From Parietaria judaica (taxonomy: Eukaryota; Streptophyta; Magnoliopsida; Rosales; Urticaceae): a DNA stretch of 64,000 bases. Numbering within the stretch: the first letter of the stretch is position 1; the number at the start of each line of letters is the position of its first letter. Below, piece by piece: positions 11,151 to 24,690 of this stretch. Made by a program: the position numbers and the translations under genes. Under the pieces are notes generated by a model, which made no database searches, was not told the DNA's origin, and worked only from the letters and a program-made list of their open reading frames with translations. The stretch covers positions 26,734,001 to 26,798,000 of the forward strand of contig OX940863.1 in assembly GCA_954871525.1 (NCBI GenBank), given 5' to 3'.

Positions 11151-11890
11151 GATCAAAGCACTCATATGAAGTTCAATTGTTCAGGTAATAATCCATATTC
11201 ATATTCATAAACATATATATAATATATATTATATTTATATATTTATTTGTGTGATTGGTGTAATGATGTTGTTTTCTGACTGGTTTAGTGAAGATCTTGA
11301 TCATATCATTATTTAGACTCTAACTTTGATGGATGCGATGAACAGTTTAGGCTCAGATCTACGCGCTTTGCTTGCGTGTTCCTTTTCTGAACAGTACACT
11401 TGTTCATTATTAGTGCCTTTTATCATCATTGTTTCATCATTGCGCTTATGATTCCTCTCATCATGCCTATGCGAATCTTTTCTGTCAGTTTCTGTGTGAT
11501 CTATATGTATATCTATTTATATATATATTATATCATGCCCATAATATCTTCAACAAGCATGTTCAGTTGTTTCTTTCTCACAACATTTTCAACTAGGGTT
11601 TTGACTTTATTGTAATTTTATTTGCTTTCATTTTCCCAGATTTACAATATGCGATGCACATGACTCCCTAAAATGATGAGAAAAATAATATAATTAATTT
11701 CTAGTTTGTTATTTTGTACCTTTTTTTTTTTTGAGTTTTTTGTTCTTTAGTGTTATAGTTGGTACTTGCTGAACTGTAATCTCCGCCTTAGCAGATATAA
11801 ATTTCAGTAGTTATATAAATAACTAGAAGCCATGCTGATTCACAAATGGGTTATTGATACAGATCTATAGTGGGGTATTTTTAATTTATT
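11151..11890 (+). other. Region downstream of MIR166, possibly transcribed
   Basis: Unique-looking AT-rich sequence with no ORF of note. It may include the 3' part or an intron of the MIR166 primary transcript, but no boundary can be set from sequence. Confidence 0.3.
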
Positions 11891-12089
11891 TATATACTGA
11901 AATTGGGACTGTATTTTTGTATCACCAAGTTTAGTGCTTTTTCTTCCCTTGAATGATCATATATATATATATATATATATATGCATATATAATTATTAAT
12001 ACTACTTTGCTGATGATCATTCAAGCCCAAGGGAAGAAAAAGCACTAAACTTGGTGATACAAAACTACTGTCCCAATTTCAGTATATAT
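11891..12089. repeat. Inverted repeat able to form a 70-bp hairpin
   Basis: The left arm (11891-11962) contains TTGTATCACCAAGTTTAGTG and the right arm (12014-12089) its complement CACTAAACTTGGTGATACAA. The arms match over about 70 bp with few mismatches and are separated by a TA-rich loop of about 50 bp. No known microRNA is recognised in it and no terminal motif or TSD identifies a MITE family. Confidence 0.85.
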
Positions 12090-12233
12090 ATATATATATG
12101 TATATGATACGTAACTGGTTCTTTGCTTGAAGGAATCATTATATTCATGTGATCCATTCCGTGACAATATTAACTTAGTCTCTCAAGTGGCTGTTTCTTT
12201 TGAGACTTGCTCTATCTTATGTTTTAAATTAAA

Positions 12234-12240
<7 letters not shown>

Positions 12241-12283
<43 letters not shown>
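12241..12283. repeat. (TC)n microsatellite
   Basis: An uninterrupted TC dinucleotide run of about 43 bp. Confidence 0.97.
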
Positions 12284-12286
<3 letters not shown>

Positions 12287-14840
12287 ATCATGTTATTTAT
12301 AATCACAGAACCAATTTTATCTATTAGACCTATTGACTCTGTTCTACTCAATGCTACCGAGTAAATTAGATTTTACAAAATTCCATGTCTTTTCATTTGA
12401 ATCTTAGTTTCGAAAAATCCTAAAAAAACGACATCCTTTTTACTGCTTCTTAGGTGCTAGCCGCGGCGGGATAATATTCGAACATTAGGTTTTGATTATA
12501 TCGTATAGGATATTAAATGCATGCCGCGGCGAGAGGTCATTTAAACGACGCGTTAAGTACCCATCGTGCAAATATATGATGTTAAATTGCTAATGTAAAA
12601 AAGAAAAGAATAAAAAAAGAACACAATTTCACTTGTCCCTGTCTCTCTCCCTTCCTCCCTTGATCAGCCCGAGCTCAACCTTTGCTTCGGTTGGACAGTC
12701 TTTCATTTTGCCCTCGCACCATGCTTGTAAACTTTTCACGATTGTTAAGTTATGTCATGGAAACGGGTTTCTGTAGTAGTGACCTTACTAGAAATCAATA
12801 TGCATTAGAGGAATTACTAAAACCTGATACATGTCTTGATTCCAAATCAAGCTTGCTCGCTCACTTAAGTTTTGTAAGAGTTGATAGTCTTTGTACAAGT
12901 AAGGGCACATATTTATGCAAAGCTTTTAAATGTTTTATCTCTTTCTTCTTCTTCTTCTTTTTTTTTTTTTTTGTACATATAGATATTATAGATCACAAAC
13001 TCAGTAAGATATATATATAATATATCTATCTTATTATTTCTTTCTAAAAGTAACAAACTAAACGTCAATACACACATAGTTACAAACTACAATTAAATAC
13101 ACAACACCTACGTACAGTTTGCCATTGTCAAGAAACAATGTTTTCAAATAGTAGAAAAGAAAAATATTGATTTTACGCCAAAAAAAAAAAAAAAAAGATT
13201 GAGGAAAAGCGAGAGAGCTTTTTTCGGTATTGGGATAACTTTTTTTTTTTAATGTCGTGGGGTTCGAACCCTTACCTGAATGATACAAGTTCAAAATCAA
13301 ACATTAAACTTACCATTGACCTTGAGAAAGTTGTTACGGTGATAATATCTTGAATATCATAAGATGATATGATGATAGTGATGATGATTGAGGAGCCATG
13401 AAGATTGATGGGTCTGCTTTGATTCCGGCATTAATATGGGAAGCTTGGTGGTTGCAAGTGCGTGAGTGTATTGCGTGCATTGCATGCAAATGCAAGCAGT
13501 TAATGTGTGTGTGTTGGTTCTCTTTCTCTGAACACTTTCTCTTCTGATGATATCTGAATCATTTACCGCAACACGGTTGTGTCAACATCAGCAGTTACGC
13601 CATGGATTCCTCTTCTTTTACTTCACATTTATGACAGAATGTGATCTATCTATTTCCCCATAACTCTACATAAATGTTGATGGAGAATCACTACCATATA
13701 TATAAATATATGACAGACCACACCATGTAACTGTCAGTGGTGGAATCAAGATTATATATAATGATTTGGGCTAAAAAAATTAAATAAGTGAAAGATAATA
13801 AAGAGTAAAGTTATAAAAATTTGGGGTCATCAAACTTTGAGAAGGATATTAAAACTTAGGGTTAGGGGGACAACTGCATGTTTTAGCTTCTATGGGGTTT
13901 CACCAATAATTGTGGAAATAGTATTAAAATACACATATACAAGCCATAGAAAACATATATATATATATATATGAAGTGGCAAAGCGCTATGAAATTTTAT
14001 GAGAGGGGCAAAAGAAAATAAACCACAATTTTTAAAATTGGATGTCAATGGTAATATGACGTGGAGTTCTCTTCCTGTCTGAGCTGCACCCTTTACGATG
14101 ACTCAGAAGGTTTAATGAGGCTCGTCTTTTAAAAAAATGTTGGATTTCGTAAAATTTTCTGCTATAGTTTTTTATGTTTTGTATATAGACATCTTTCTCA
14201 ATCTACACAAGTAAAATATCATTTCACATAATAACCATTCTATTGCGGAGTTGATTTTTCACAAAAGCCCGAAACAAAAGCAGTAGCAATAGGTAAATTG
14301 AAAGCTAATGCAGACAAAGTGATTGTTTGTTTTAGCTTATTAACATTATTCTCGGCTTAATGTGTAAATAGTTAAGAGTTGTTTTATGTTTAAAAAAGCA
14401 TGCAATATTTCAAGTTCCAACTAATTCTTAGAGATTGTTGGAAATTGCTTTTAAAATAAGATGCCCTAATTGGAAACTTATGATTTTCAGCAACATTTTT
14501 TAATGTAATTTTCATTGACCGTTTTAGTAATTCAAATGTAAATTTCAAGAGGGCGTGTACCCTTTTTCCCCCTCTGATTTCTGAGTCATTGGTCAATGGT
14601 CATAGTCGCTACTCGCTAGGTCCCCTAGAACCACAAATATATCTTTTGGCTAATTTAGAGACTTAAAAGAAATTACTTTATCAATATTTTTTAAGTACAT
14701 TCTGATAAAGTCAGAAAGTGTAATTCTATGAATATAAAGTGTTATCGAGAAACCTTTAAATTTTGTATCGATGTTTATGAAAATAATTTTGTCTATAATA
14801 TTTACATTACAACTATCATCTTATTTTGTAGCATCAAGCT
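12284..14840. other. Non-coding stretch, nothing firm
   Basis: AT-rich sequence with poly-T/poly-A tracts. GGTTCGAACC at 13261-13270 next to an A/T tail could be the tail of a tRNA-derived SINE, but no box A or element start was found. No gene is supportable. Confidence 0.4.
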
Positions 14841-14845
14841 ATATA

Positions 14846-15583
14846 TGTTGGGTATATTTCCTATACACGATGATGATAATGAGAAACAAATTATAGTAAA
14901 AACAGTAGCGAATAGATTCGACGATACTTATCGAAGAATCTTGGATTGACGAGCACCGGCTTGTCGCTTTGAACCGGAAAAAGTGTTCTTGATATCTGTA
15001 AAAAGAGAAAACCGTTAGCGATTCTCCAGACGCTTGGACGCTCTCCTTAAAGCTTGATTCGCCTCCTCTACGTGTTTGAGGTTCGTTAGGCGATAGCTTC
15101 ACAGGATATAACGGGATAACCGAGAACTCCGTAGAACTTCGAAGTTCACCGGCGAACTGAATATTCTTGAACTCCGTTACCGAAAGACTCATGACAAGAA
15201 AACATCGGGAAGCATAAAAGATCAAATCCGCGGAGTGAAAAATCGAGAAGCGGATTCAAAGTATCTAGAGAGTTTTCGGAAGACGGTTTTGCTATTGGTG
15301 TGTCGAAAGGGTTCGAGCTCACTTCAATTTATAGATGCGGGATTGAGACATTGAATTGATTAACAATCAATTCTATAACGGCTACTAATAAATTGCAATT
15401 AATCTGAAACGTGATAAATTGAATTCAATATTCATAATTGTCATAATGAATATAACCGTTTTACGTAACGTTCAAACGTCGGAACAAATCCCGGTAATTG
15501 GATAGAGCGTTCGTCTCGAGTGTTTGACATTTCGCCCGACTCGACGCTATCTCAATTTTATTTAACTGCAATATTTTCCAACA
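14846..15583 (-). mobile_element. Solo LTR (738 bp)
   Basis: On the plus strand it runs from TGTTGGGTATAT to ATTTTCCAACA (TG...CA), flanked by a perfect 5-bp duplication ATATA (14841-14845 and 15584-15588). A reversed TATA region (ATTTATAGATGC, about 15329) puts the LTR on the minus strand. The central block CAGGATATAACGG...CGGCGAACTG is shared with the solo LTR at 33490-34178. No internal domain adjoins it, so it is an LTR-LTR recombination product. Confidence 0.85.
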
Positions 15584-15588
15584 ATATA

Positions 15589-16615
15589 TAACTATAGTAT
15601 ACCCTTTGTCTAAAATAGTCATTGTTTACGTAGACTATTATTTGATATATCTAATACACATAGAGACTTTCTACATTGAATGGCATGTATATAATTCCAC
15701 TTATCATACTTGGGATTTGAGATTTGTGTTTATGAATAAGAGATATAAAGGACATATTTGAATTGCAATGTAAAACAAGACTCGAAAGTTTTTATGCCGC
15801 TTTGCAAAAGCAGAATATAAGCTGTCCGAAAAATTAAGCAAAAAGGTTCTAATATTCATTTAAAAAAAAAAAAAAAAACCTCCCTGGTCCCCAGCAAGAG
15901 CCACAAAGGCATATAATATTAAATATTTTATACAAGAATATTTTTTTATTTCGATAGTACTTCCGCCACTGAGTATTACTTATGTCAACAAGATGTTTGT
16001 TCTTTTCAGTAGTCTGTTAGTTCCAAAATAATTTGGAACTTTTGCCACAAACCACTCACCACACTCACAAGACCATATGAAGACAAAGATGATAATGGGA
16101 GGAATATTTTCTCTCTGATATTAAATCGAATTCAACTTGAAGTGGGAGATGAAATGAAATACAAGCTTATTGGTGTTTATATAGGGAACCATTCACCTAC
16201 AAAATTACTATATTACCCTAAGAACCTTGCACTTCAAGTTTAAATAAGCAGCTTACAAATATTAAAATAAACACAACTTGCTAAGTGGATAAGATTGCAA
16301 GTAGCTAGGAGATAAGACTTGCTGATCAAGTTTCGGTAAAACCAATTAAAGCTTAGAGTTACATAGCCCATTCGAAAAGACAATATGGGCGTTGGCGTGG
16401 ATGGATTCTAGGATGTGTGATCTTCTAAGAAAATCCTTCTATACGTGTGTGAATAAAACATACGCAAAAACTCGTCTAGACCTATGAAAACAATCGTCAG
16501 TTGGATAAAGTAGTGGGGTGTTTCCATACATGCATATACATCAACTTGTTATTCTTATATGTTTTGAATTAAAATGCTACACTAAAAATTGAAGGAAAAA
16601 AAAAAAACCCGACCC
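15589..16615. other. Non-coding stretch
   Basis: No gene seen. The segment 16040-16260 (reversed TATA-like GTTTATATAGGG) looks like part of a decayed minus-strand LTR, but ends could not be fixed. Confidence 0.35.
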
Positions 16616-16623
16616 AGAGGTAC

Positions 16624-17310
16624 TAGGGGTGAAACTGGATAGGATATGAGCACGTTGGGCAACCATATCCACATATATGGATATAAATTAATTGTATCCA
16701 CTAACCAATTTTTTTTTCCCGATTATCTAGTTTAAATGCGGTTAGCGGATCGAATTAGTTAATTTAAACAGATATTATCTAATTAATTTTGTTAGTAAAA
16801 AAATAAATACATCATACATGTATAATGTTCTAAGTTCTAACCATACCAACATTTTAAAATAATTACATGTTAACATATCATGCATCAATATCCCATCATT
16901 ACATAATAATATAACATGAATAGTGAAACATAAACTTTCAAATTCACAAAATTTCAAAAATGTCATACACAATATAATCATAATGTCATAAACAACCAAA
17001 CTACCGACATAGTCTAATATTTCCATGACTTAAAAGTCCACAAAAACATATACGACCTTTTCATGTCACAAGGATATATAATATCTAATATATATTTCTA
17101 ATATTATTTATTTTAGAAAACTGGTTGCCGTTTATCTGATTTAGACTAAAAAATATAACCACTAACCAATCCAATTTTAAAAAGCATTTGCGGTTATCTG
17201 TAACCAAATTAAGTGATTGGTTAAAAATGGATACATATGCAAATATTTCACCGCAGAGCGATTAGGATATCGTTGCGATTAACGGATAGCAGATAATTAT
17301 TTCAGCTCTA
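16624..17310. mobile_element. Non-autonomous hAT element (687 bp)
   Basis: Ends are TAGGGGTGAAA and TTTCAGCTCTA, inverted with two mismatches. The flanks are AGAGGTAC (16616-16623) and CGAGGCAC (17311-17318), an 8-bp duplication retaining 6 of 8 positions. Subterminal GGATA / GCGGTTA motifs recur in both orientations. Mismatched ends and TSD indicate an older insertion than the one at 10009-10710. Confidence 0.72.
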
Positions 17311-17318
17311 CGAGGCAC

Positions 17319-20060
17319 GTAACCAAATTATGTGTCTTAATTACACAAGGAATATCTAGTATATACAAAAGGTTGTAGAATATAAACTTTTAAGCAAAAT
17401 GTCTCAAAACTTTAGTCATAATTGTTGATATTCACAATATAAATTGAAGACGACACGGAATCTGAACACAAATTGAAGGTAACAAAAATGACCATAATTT
17501 GTTAAAACGACAGTAAAAATATATTAAAAGACTCCATGTTTACTGTCGTATATCAAGTAATGATGAGCCCTAAACAACAGTATACATACATATATGATAC
17601 ATATACATATGTTATGCTTATTGACATTTTATCAAATATATATGAACCCTATATATATATATATATATGTATATGTATATATACACAGACACACATGGAG
17701 TCTCTTAATCTATGTTTATTGTCGTTTTAAATATTCTGGTATTTTATTGTTACTTTCAATTTATGTTCAGATTCCTTGTCGTTTTCTAGAATCTATGGTT
17801 GTAGTTTCTCTGTAGTTCTTTTATCCGACATTTTGTTTTCTGTTGTCAATTCTGTCGTTTAAAGACTAAGTGAAATAAATTATACCAAAATATTAACTGA
17901 ACCGAGTTAGCTAATAGCTATGCTTTTCCATGTTAGTTCCGCCACTGCCTCTGCTTGTACTTTAACGGCGTCAATTATGTCGGTGGGCCGTGGCGGGAGT
18001 TACAGAGACGAAACAATTACTACATTCTCAATAATTTCTCACATAGAATTTAATGTGTTCTCATTATTAATTTCAATCTTCACTAAAAACTATAAATTAG
18101 AAAGTTGACGGTATTATGATTCTAAAAAGTAATGAAAAAAGAATCTTGAAAATTTAGCCCACTCCAAAGATGTTTCCTTTTTCACTCGTATCTATTCTCG
18201 TTTTTATTTTACCCTTAGTTTGAAAAAAAAAAAAAAATTAATTTATTTATTTGAACGTTAAACACAAATAGTGTTATGTATCATGAGATTTTTAATATGT
18301 TCGCTCAAGATGACAACTCAGTTGGCTCCCACATCTTGAGTGCCAAACTCTAATAACATGTTAAGTAAAAACTATCATGAGGCCTATTTTACCTCAACAC
18401 TGACAGCATCGAAGGAGTTAACCCGTAACTTTATAAATACTACTTTTTTATTTTTCATTCAACCTTCCAATTGAAATAAAGATTAATTATGGGAAACTAG
18501 TTGACTTCTAATTTGACTCGATAAAGCTTGGACCTTTAGTAAGAAATAGGCCTAAGTTGATTCAAGGAAATCAATGGGCCTAATGGAATTAGAACTCTCT
18601 TTGCTTTGCTTTCATATATTCAGCCCATTAGATGATTGGTCTATAATTGGGTGTCCGTGTTGTATGAATATGTTATACATTCCAAATATGCTATTCATAT
18701 AACATATTCAATTTCCTTTTTTCTTTTTCTTTCTTTATTCCCTTCGTTTTTTTCCTTCTCAATTTCCTCTTCTCATTGTATACTTTCTGATTATATCGGT
18801 TACAGCTGCACAAGTAGAAAGATGTAGAAAAAAGTTTCTCAAAGATAAAATTAATCAAGTCTTATCTTCGATCAACCATATCCCATTATAAGTTTAGTAA
18901 TTTAGCTACATTGTCTATCGAAAAAAGATATAGTCGAGAAACTCAACAATACGAATTTAGTTTTTTTTTTTTAGTTTTAAAAATACTAGACACGTAGTAT
19001 TTGAATGAATGATTATTTATTATACAAGTATCTTATATATTTTTCCATCCAAATTTAATTTTCTAATTTAAATTGAAGACCCAAGATCACACTCTCGCCT
19101 CCATCTCTCAAAATATCTAGCACGGTCCGCTCTCATAGTTTTGTGCGTTTGACAGCCATATGTTTTTTTTTTTTCAAATTAAATACTTACCTAAAAATCA
19201 CAACAACCATCACTAAATTAAATTATATATATTATGTTTCCGAGGGTCTCTATCTATCATTCATTATACTCACATGCCACGCCACAGAGTTGTAAACCTC
19301 ACTGTAAAGCTTCTGTGTGTTGAATGCATATTTTTTACATATTCGTAAAAAACAAATATGTAAAAAGTACAATATTCTTCACAAATATGTAACAATATGA
19401 AAAAAGATTGTTACTTTGTGAAAATAAGATAAAATAGAAAAAGCAAAGAGACAAGTAAACGAAGAAACAACCGTTCGCATCGCAAGATCCCTTTACCTAC
19501 CTCGACTTTGATATATGAACTCCCTTCAGTCTCCAATGCAATGATGTCGACTACTTTCTCCCAAGAAATTCATAAATTTTCTTAGAATAAGAATCAAGAA
19601 GCATAACCAATTTACAACTTCGACGTCTAGGTTATATTAGTCCGAAACCAATAATTTTCATGCATAGCCGTACACAAATATTCGTTCCATTGATTCTCCA
19701 AAGGTTAAGCGATTGAGCGCCTAACGATGCACTTCGGCTAAGAAAACCTCCCGGAGAAGATCTGAGTTTCGCTTATTGAGCCGTTTCCATTCGCGGGTCC
19801 CATTCTTCCATAAATTCGAGGCCCTATACCAATTTTGCATAATAACTTATAATAGTTGACATATATAGTCTCTGATAAATGTTCAAGGAAAGATAAAGGG
19901 ACATAGCCAACGATGATGCGATTGCAAATAGTCTACATCACATCTAATTGATACTAAATTTATTTTGATATAAAATCCAAAGTAGTAAAATTGCTTTTAC
20001 AGTCATATTTCTACGAAAGGATTTTCCATAAACGACTTGTCGTTTATTACATTGTCTTAA
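17319..20060. other. Non-coding stretch, nothing firm
   Basis: AT-rich with TA-dinucleotide runs near 17650. Open frames of 60-80 codons here follow low-complexity sequence and show no motif. Confidence 0.45.
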
Positions 20061-20065
20061 ATTAC

Positions 20066-21058
20066 GGCCCCGTTTGGCATTGCTTATTAATAGGTGCTTT
20101 TGCTTTTTATAGAATTTTAAGTCAATATTTGTGTTTGGTAAGTTACAATAGAAGCACTTCAGTAAAAAAGTTTAGCTTTTCTATAGGCAAAAAACAGATA
20201 ATAGATGCTTTTGCTAGAATCTACTTTTGCTTTTCTTCTTCTCTATCCCCAAAAATACTTTTTTTGGTGGTAAAAGTACCAAAAATACATTTTACTATTG
20301 CGGTTAAGAGTCTTATTCTTTTCAAGTGGTAAAAGTATAATTTTTTATGTCCATATTTTTTAATTATTATGGTTAAAGTACCAATTCTTTTTGGATAGTG
20401 AAGATACCAATTTTTTACATCCATTTTTTTAAAATTATTTCAGTTGAAGTACCAATTCTTATTGGGTGGTAAAAGTACCAAAAATATTTTACCATTGCGG
20501 TTAAAGTACCAAATTTTTTAAGTGGTAAAAGTACATTTTTCGTTCACATTCTTAAATCATTATAGTTAAAGTACCAATTCTTTTTGGAAGGTAAACGTAT
20601 ATAAAAAATCAAATACATATAATTATTGCAGTTAAAGCATTAGTTCTTTTTAGTTGGTAAAAGTACTAATTTTTTACCGTAACCGGAAGAAACATGGATG
20701 TAAAAAATTGGTATTGTCACCATAATTATTGTCAATTAAAAGCATAAAAGGCATACCAAACTAAGCAATGTTTTTTATTTTATTTATTGAGTAATTATAT
20801 TATTTATATTATTTTTTAACTTTTTATATTAATATTGAGATTTAATTAACATTATTTATGTCTACTTTAGTATTTTGTTACATTTAGAAGCTAATTAAGT
20901 AAAATTGGTTGCCAAACAGTAAACTTGAACTTTTGAAAAAACCAATTGTTTTTTGTTTTCATTAACCAAACAGTGCATTACTTTATCTGACAGCACTTTT
21001 TCTGACAGTAAATTTTAAAAGCAATTCTGAAGACAGCACAACAATGCCAAACTGGGCC
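20066..21058. mobile_element. TIR element with GGCC(C)NGTTTGGCATTG ends
   Basis: The left end is GGCCCCGTTTGGCATTG and the right end CAATGCCAAACTGGGCC, a 17-bp inverted repeat with one mismatch. Such ends are typical of PIF/Harbinger (Tourist-like) elements, which duplicate 3 bp. Here the flanks read TAC and TAA, so the TSD is not clean and superfamily assignment is tentative. The middle is a degenerate repeat array (see 20250-20690). Confidence 0.65.
20250..20690. repeat. Degenerate tandem repeat array
   Basis: The phrases GGTTAAAGTACCAATTCTTT and GTGGTAAAAGTACCAAAAAT recur at least five times each, about 60-120 bp apart and diverged. They fill most of the TIR element that contains them. 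Confidence 0.7.
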
Positions 21059-21385
21059 TAAGTTGTATAAGTCAATTAATTGATTTGGGTTCAAAATGTT
21101 GAAAGTCAACCCTTTGTCAACCCTTTGGCATAATAAAACGAAGATATTCTGAAACGACAACATATTTTTGAATTTTTAAATAATTGGTCTCATATTATTA
21201 CTATATTATTGGTGAGGGACCAGATGTTAAATTACAACCTAAATGATAATTTCTTTTTTCTTGTCCATATGTTATACATATAATAACTGTTGTATAAACA
21301 ATTTATACAAAACAGAATTACTCTGAAATTTTTAACCTGACAACGTTTTTTACATTCACTTTTCCATTAATTTAAATTTAACAAC

Positions 21386-22400
21386 TGTTTGATGCCGAAA
21401 ATTAGATCACACTATAGCGGCCTAATTGCTCGTGTTGGACCGGGCCCAATGTCGTTTGTTGACTTTTGTTGGCTCTTGGGCATGGATCCCTGGCAACTTG
21501 GGCCAGACGAGCCCTCCGCTGACCATGGACACCGCTGCGCCTTGAATGGACAAGGCCGGGTTAGAGGCTTGGGACACCACTCAGACCTGGTCTCCACTTC
21601 GGTCTATTCACAAAATCAGTATACCTCCATGAGATATATGACTAAGGGATAGAACGACGACCGCCTGGATCCAGAACCTTAACAGGGAAAGTCGTAAATC
21701 AGGCCAGGATCTTCTCCAGAGTTCCCGCTCTAACTAGCTCCTCTGTCTCCGAATCTGGAAAAAAAAAAACACCCGAGGTCAGAGAGAACCGGAGGTATTG
21801 CCCCCGTATTCACCTCCGACGCTCAACATTAGTAGAGTATTTGAGAAGGAACGGGAGTTTAATAAGTATAGCGAGCGTTTATGAGAGAGATCGAGAGAGT
21901 TTGAGTGAGTTAGAACGACTTACCGTTTAAATGAATCGAGAAGCCCCGGGGGCAAAGTTATGCGTTTTTCTGAGTCCCCGTACCGTAGCCAACCTAATGG
22001 CGTCAGCCACGTGTCCATTCGAGCCTCCACGCGTCCTCACGCGCGGGTTTACTGCGACTGACGTGCAGGCGCGTGGGAGACCCTATGGTGCGCGTGGGAG
22101 GCCTCTAATCCACGTAGGCGCGCATCCTCTTCCCCTGTGGCGCGCCGGGGCGCGTGGGGACCCGTGGGGCCCACGAAAAATGCTCCCGACCCTTTTTTAA
22201 GGTGCCGGGGGCGTTCCGAGGTTTTTTTTTTAACTTTTTATGGTGTATTTGAGTATTTTGATATTTTTAAGAGCTTTTAGACGCCTCATTTTACAAAAAG
22301 GGCCTCCAGAGGGTGTTTTGGTGTCAAAATTTGATTTGTTTAATAAATAATTAAATAATTTTCCTTTATTAAATAACCTTTATAAAAATACGCCATAACA
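21386..22400 (-). repeat. 3' LTR of the retrotransposon
   Basis: Homologous to 24691-25906 along its length, including the blocks GTGTTGGACCGGGCCCAAT, GGCGCGTGGGAGACC and TAATAAATAATTAAATAA. It is about 200 bp shorter because a segment following CTGACCATGGAC is absent. Confidence 0.9.
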
Positions 22401-22949
22401 ATACCCCATATAACATTAACCATCAGTTTTTCGGAAGGCTTTGCTTTGATAAAAACTATTTTTACTCGTAGGAGGATTTTTAGCCTTCGCTTTTACAAAG
22501 ATATATGGTGGCGTCTCTGGGAAGAACACTTTGCTTAAACTTATGGGGGTGCTTTGCTAGACATCTTACCGTCTCACACTCTACGATCGTGGGGTGTTCC
22601 CTAGAGATCACCTTGTCGTGTGTTTACGGGGGCGTTCCAGAGATAACCCTTCAGCAACATTTGCGTGCGCAGGGTCGGGGTGGGCATTCTTTTGAAATAA
22701 CCTCCCAAGTACGTCTTCATGTGTTTTCTTGAGAGATAACCTTCCATATTTTCTTTTTAGTAAAAGGAGTGAGCGTGAAAGCTCTTCTTATTCATAATAT
22801 TTCGGGAGATACAGCGCTGAAAAAGCGAAAACTTGCGCCTCATGAGGCACTTCTTTACAAAACCAACCTACCTTCAGGGGCACTTCTTGGAATTTGAAAA
22901 ACTAGTGGAGAAGGATACGAGTTTACTAGGAGATATGTTGCCGGCAGTT

Positions 22950-23910
22950 TCCTGGTGGCCTTGAGAGGCTAGCCTGATGACGTGTCAATATCGACCATCT
23001 TTCCCGACACATATTCTTTGAGTTGGTCTTCTTGGATCAGGTCCTTGATCTGTTGCTTTAGCTTCCAACAATAGGATGTGGAGTGTCTGGTTTCTTGGTG
23101 GAACTCGCAGTATTTGCTCTGGTTGTGTCTAATGTCATTTGGCATTGGCGAGAGCCGAACGAATTTTTCTTCGTGAAGTTTCAGGATCGTTCTGGAAGAG
23201 GTATTTAACGGGGCGGAGTTGGTGTCATTCCGGAATCGCTTCGCAGATTGGTCGCCGTGGTCAGGCGACGTGTCCGGTTGACGTCTCTTTCTCCGAGAGT
23301 TGTCATCGTCTAGACGCTAGCTCCCTCGATCTATTTGTCTCCGGTTGCTGAAGTATTTTGACCGAGATGTGCTGTTCGGCTTGTGCCATCAACTCTGCCA
23401 TGGAGGTCGGCCTTTTTGTGACGAGGGATCATGCGAAGTCGCTCGCTCGGAGGCCCTCGATCACAGCGATGATGGCGTCGTTGTCGGTGTAGTCGTTGAC
23501 CTTGTACGCTTCTTCGACGAACTTGTTCAGGTAGATCTCTTTCTTGAATGCTAGGAAGTCATTTTTCCATTTTGAGACGGCCGATGGGGCCGCCGTCGGT
23601 GTGGCGTAGCGGCGACTCCCATGTCTCGGGGTGCCCAAGCGTTTGGAGAGAGGCGAGGGCTGTGAGGCATTTGGGCTAACTGAGTCTCCGTCGGTCCTTG
23701 TGACTGTGCGTTCTCTGGGGTGGGTCGTCGTTGTGTCTGGAGACTATCTCTTTGTGTCGGCTCCGTATTTGGGGATCCGTATTCGTCGAGGATGTCATGG
23801 ACGACGTGGTTGATCCCGAGGTATCTGGAGATCAACCCCGCTAGTTGAAACAGGCTATTCTCCAGTCGTGATAATCGCACATCGTTTGCGATATCTAAGG
23901 GAGCGCTCAT
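22950..23910 (-). pseudogene. Decayed Ty3/Gypsy gag
   Basis: Minus-strand frames read in order: a start MSAPLDIANDVRLSRLE with a proline/glutamine-rich stretch; KWKNDFLAFKKEIYLNKF followed by YTDNDAIIAVIEGLRASDFA, the retrotransposon gag (capsid) signature; a SMAELMAQAEQHI-like continuation; then KYCEFHQETRHSTSYCWKLK and LIQEDQLKEYV, the CEFH...H...C zinc-knuckle-like part. These lie in at least two frames with stops, so no full Gag can be made. In intact relatives Gag forms the virus-like particle that packages element RNA. Nothing of Pol follows before the 3' LTR. Confidence 0.8.
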
Positions 23911-24039
23911 CGCCGGCTGATTTTGAGCTGGGCTTCGTGCTATGGTGCTCTAGGCAGCACCCACGGTGGGGCCGCGCGTGGTGTCATCTGAGAGGTTGAC
24001 CGAAATCTTCGAAAAAGTAGGTGGTGAGGTCGTTGAGAA

Positions 24040-24180
24040 GACCGAGATGAAATTCGAGGTCGTTGCGGCGACCGAGATAAAATCTGAGGTCACTGGCGTG
24101 ACCGAGATTAAATTTGAGGTCGTTGCGGCGACCAATATGAAATCTGACGCCGCTGGCGTGACCGAGATGAAATTTGATGG
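24040..24180 (-). repeat. 30-bp tandem repeat, about 4.7 copies
   Basis: Units begin GACCGAGAT and alternate between two versions (ending GTCGTTGCGGC or GCTGGCGT). On the minus strand they give a 10-residue repeat of the type ATTSNFISV. The array lies between the 5' LTR and the gag start, where an enlarged leader or Gag N-terminus would be. Confidence 0.85.
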
Positions 24181-24452
24181 GGTTTGGTGGTGCCGAGCGT
24201 GATATGGAAGGCTGGCACGGCGATAGACTGCATACGTAGAGATGATAAAGCGGTGTATTGGAGACATGCTTGTTTTCCCTTTTTTGTTTTATTTATACAT
24301 CATATATTCTTATTTGTGTATATATATAATATATGTAAATTTATATATATAAGTGTAGATGCGTTTGGCTTGCTGACCACATTTTTGTCTATATATATTT
24401 TGATAAATGAAACAAGATAACAACGAAAGGTTCAGACCCTTTTTATGTTATG

Positions 24453-24486
<34 letters not shown>

Positions 24487-24690
24487 TCTTTAGCTTTTGC
24501 TACTTGCAATAAGTTTTTTTTTTTTTGTAAAGAGATTGACGACCGGCAATGATGCGGCGGTGTTCGCCGGTGCGAATCCGAGCTCGTGGTGGCTCGGCCG
24601 CAGCGAGTTTAGGTCGACCGTGGTGGTCGGATGTGCTGGTAGGGACTCGAGGCTTGAACTCGTCGTGAGCCCCTCCTTCTAGCGCCAAAA

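Noticed and set aside
13255..13280. tRNA T-loop-like GGTTCGAACC
   Set aside because: No acceptor stem, D-arm or anticodon arm can be folded around it on either strand. At most it is a tail remnant of a tRNA-derived SINE.
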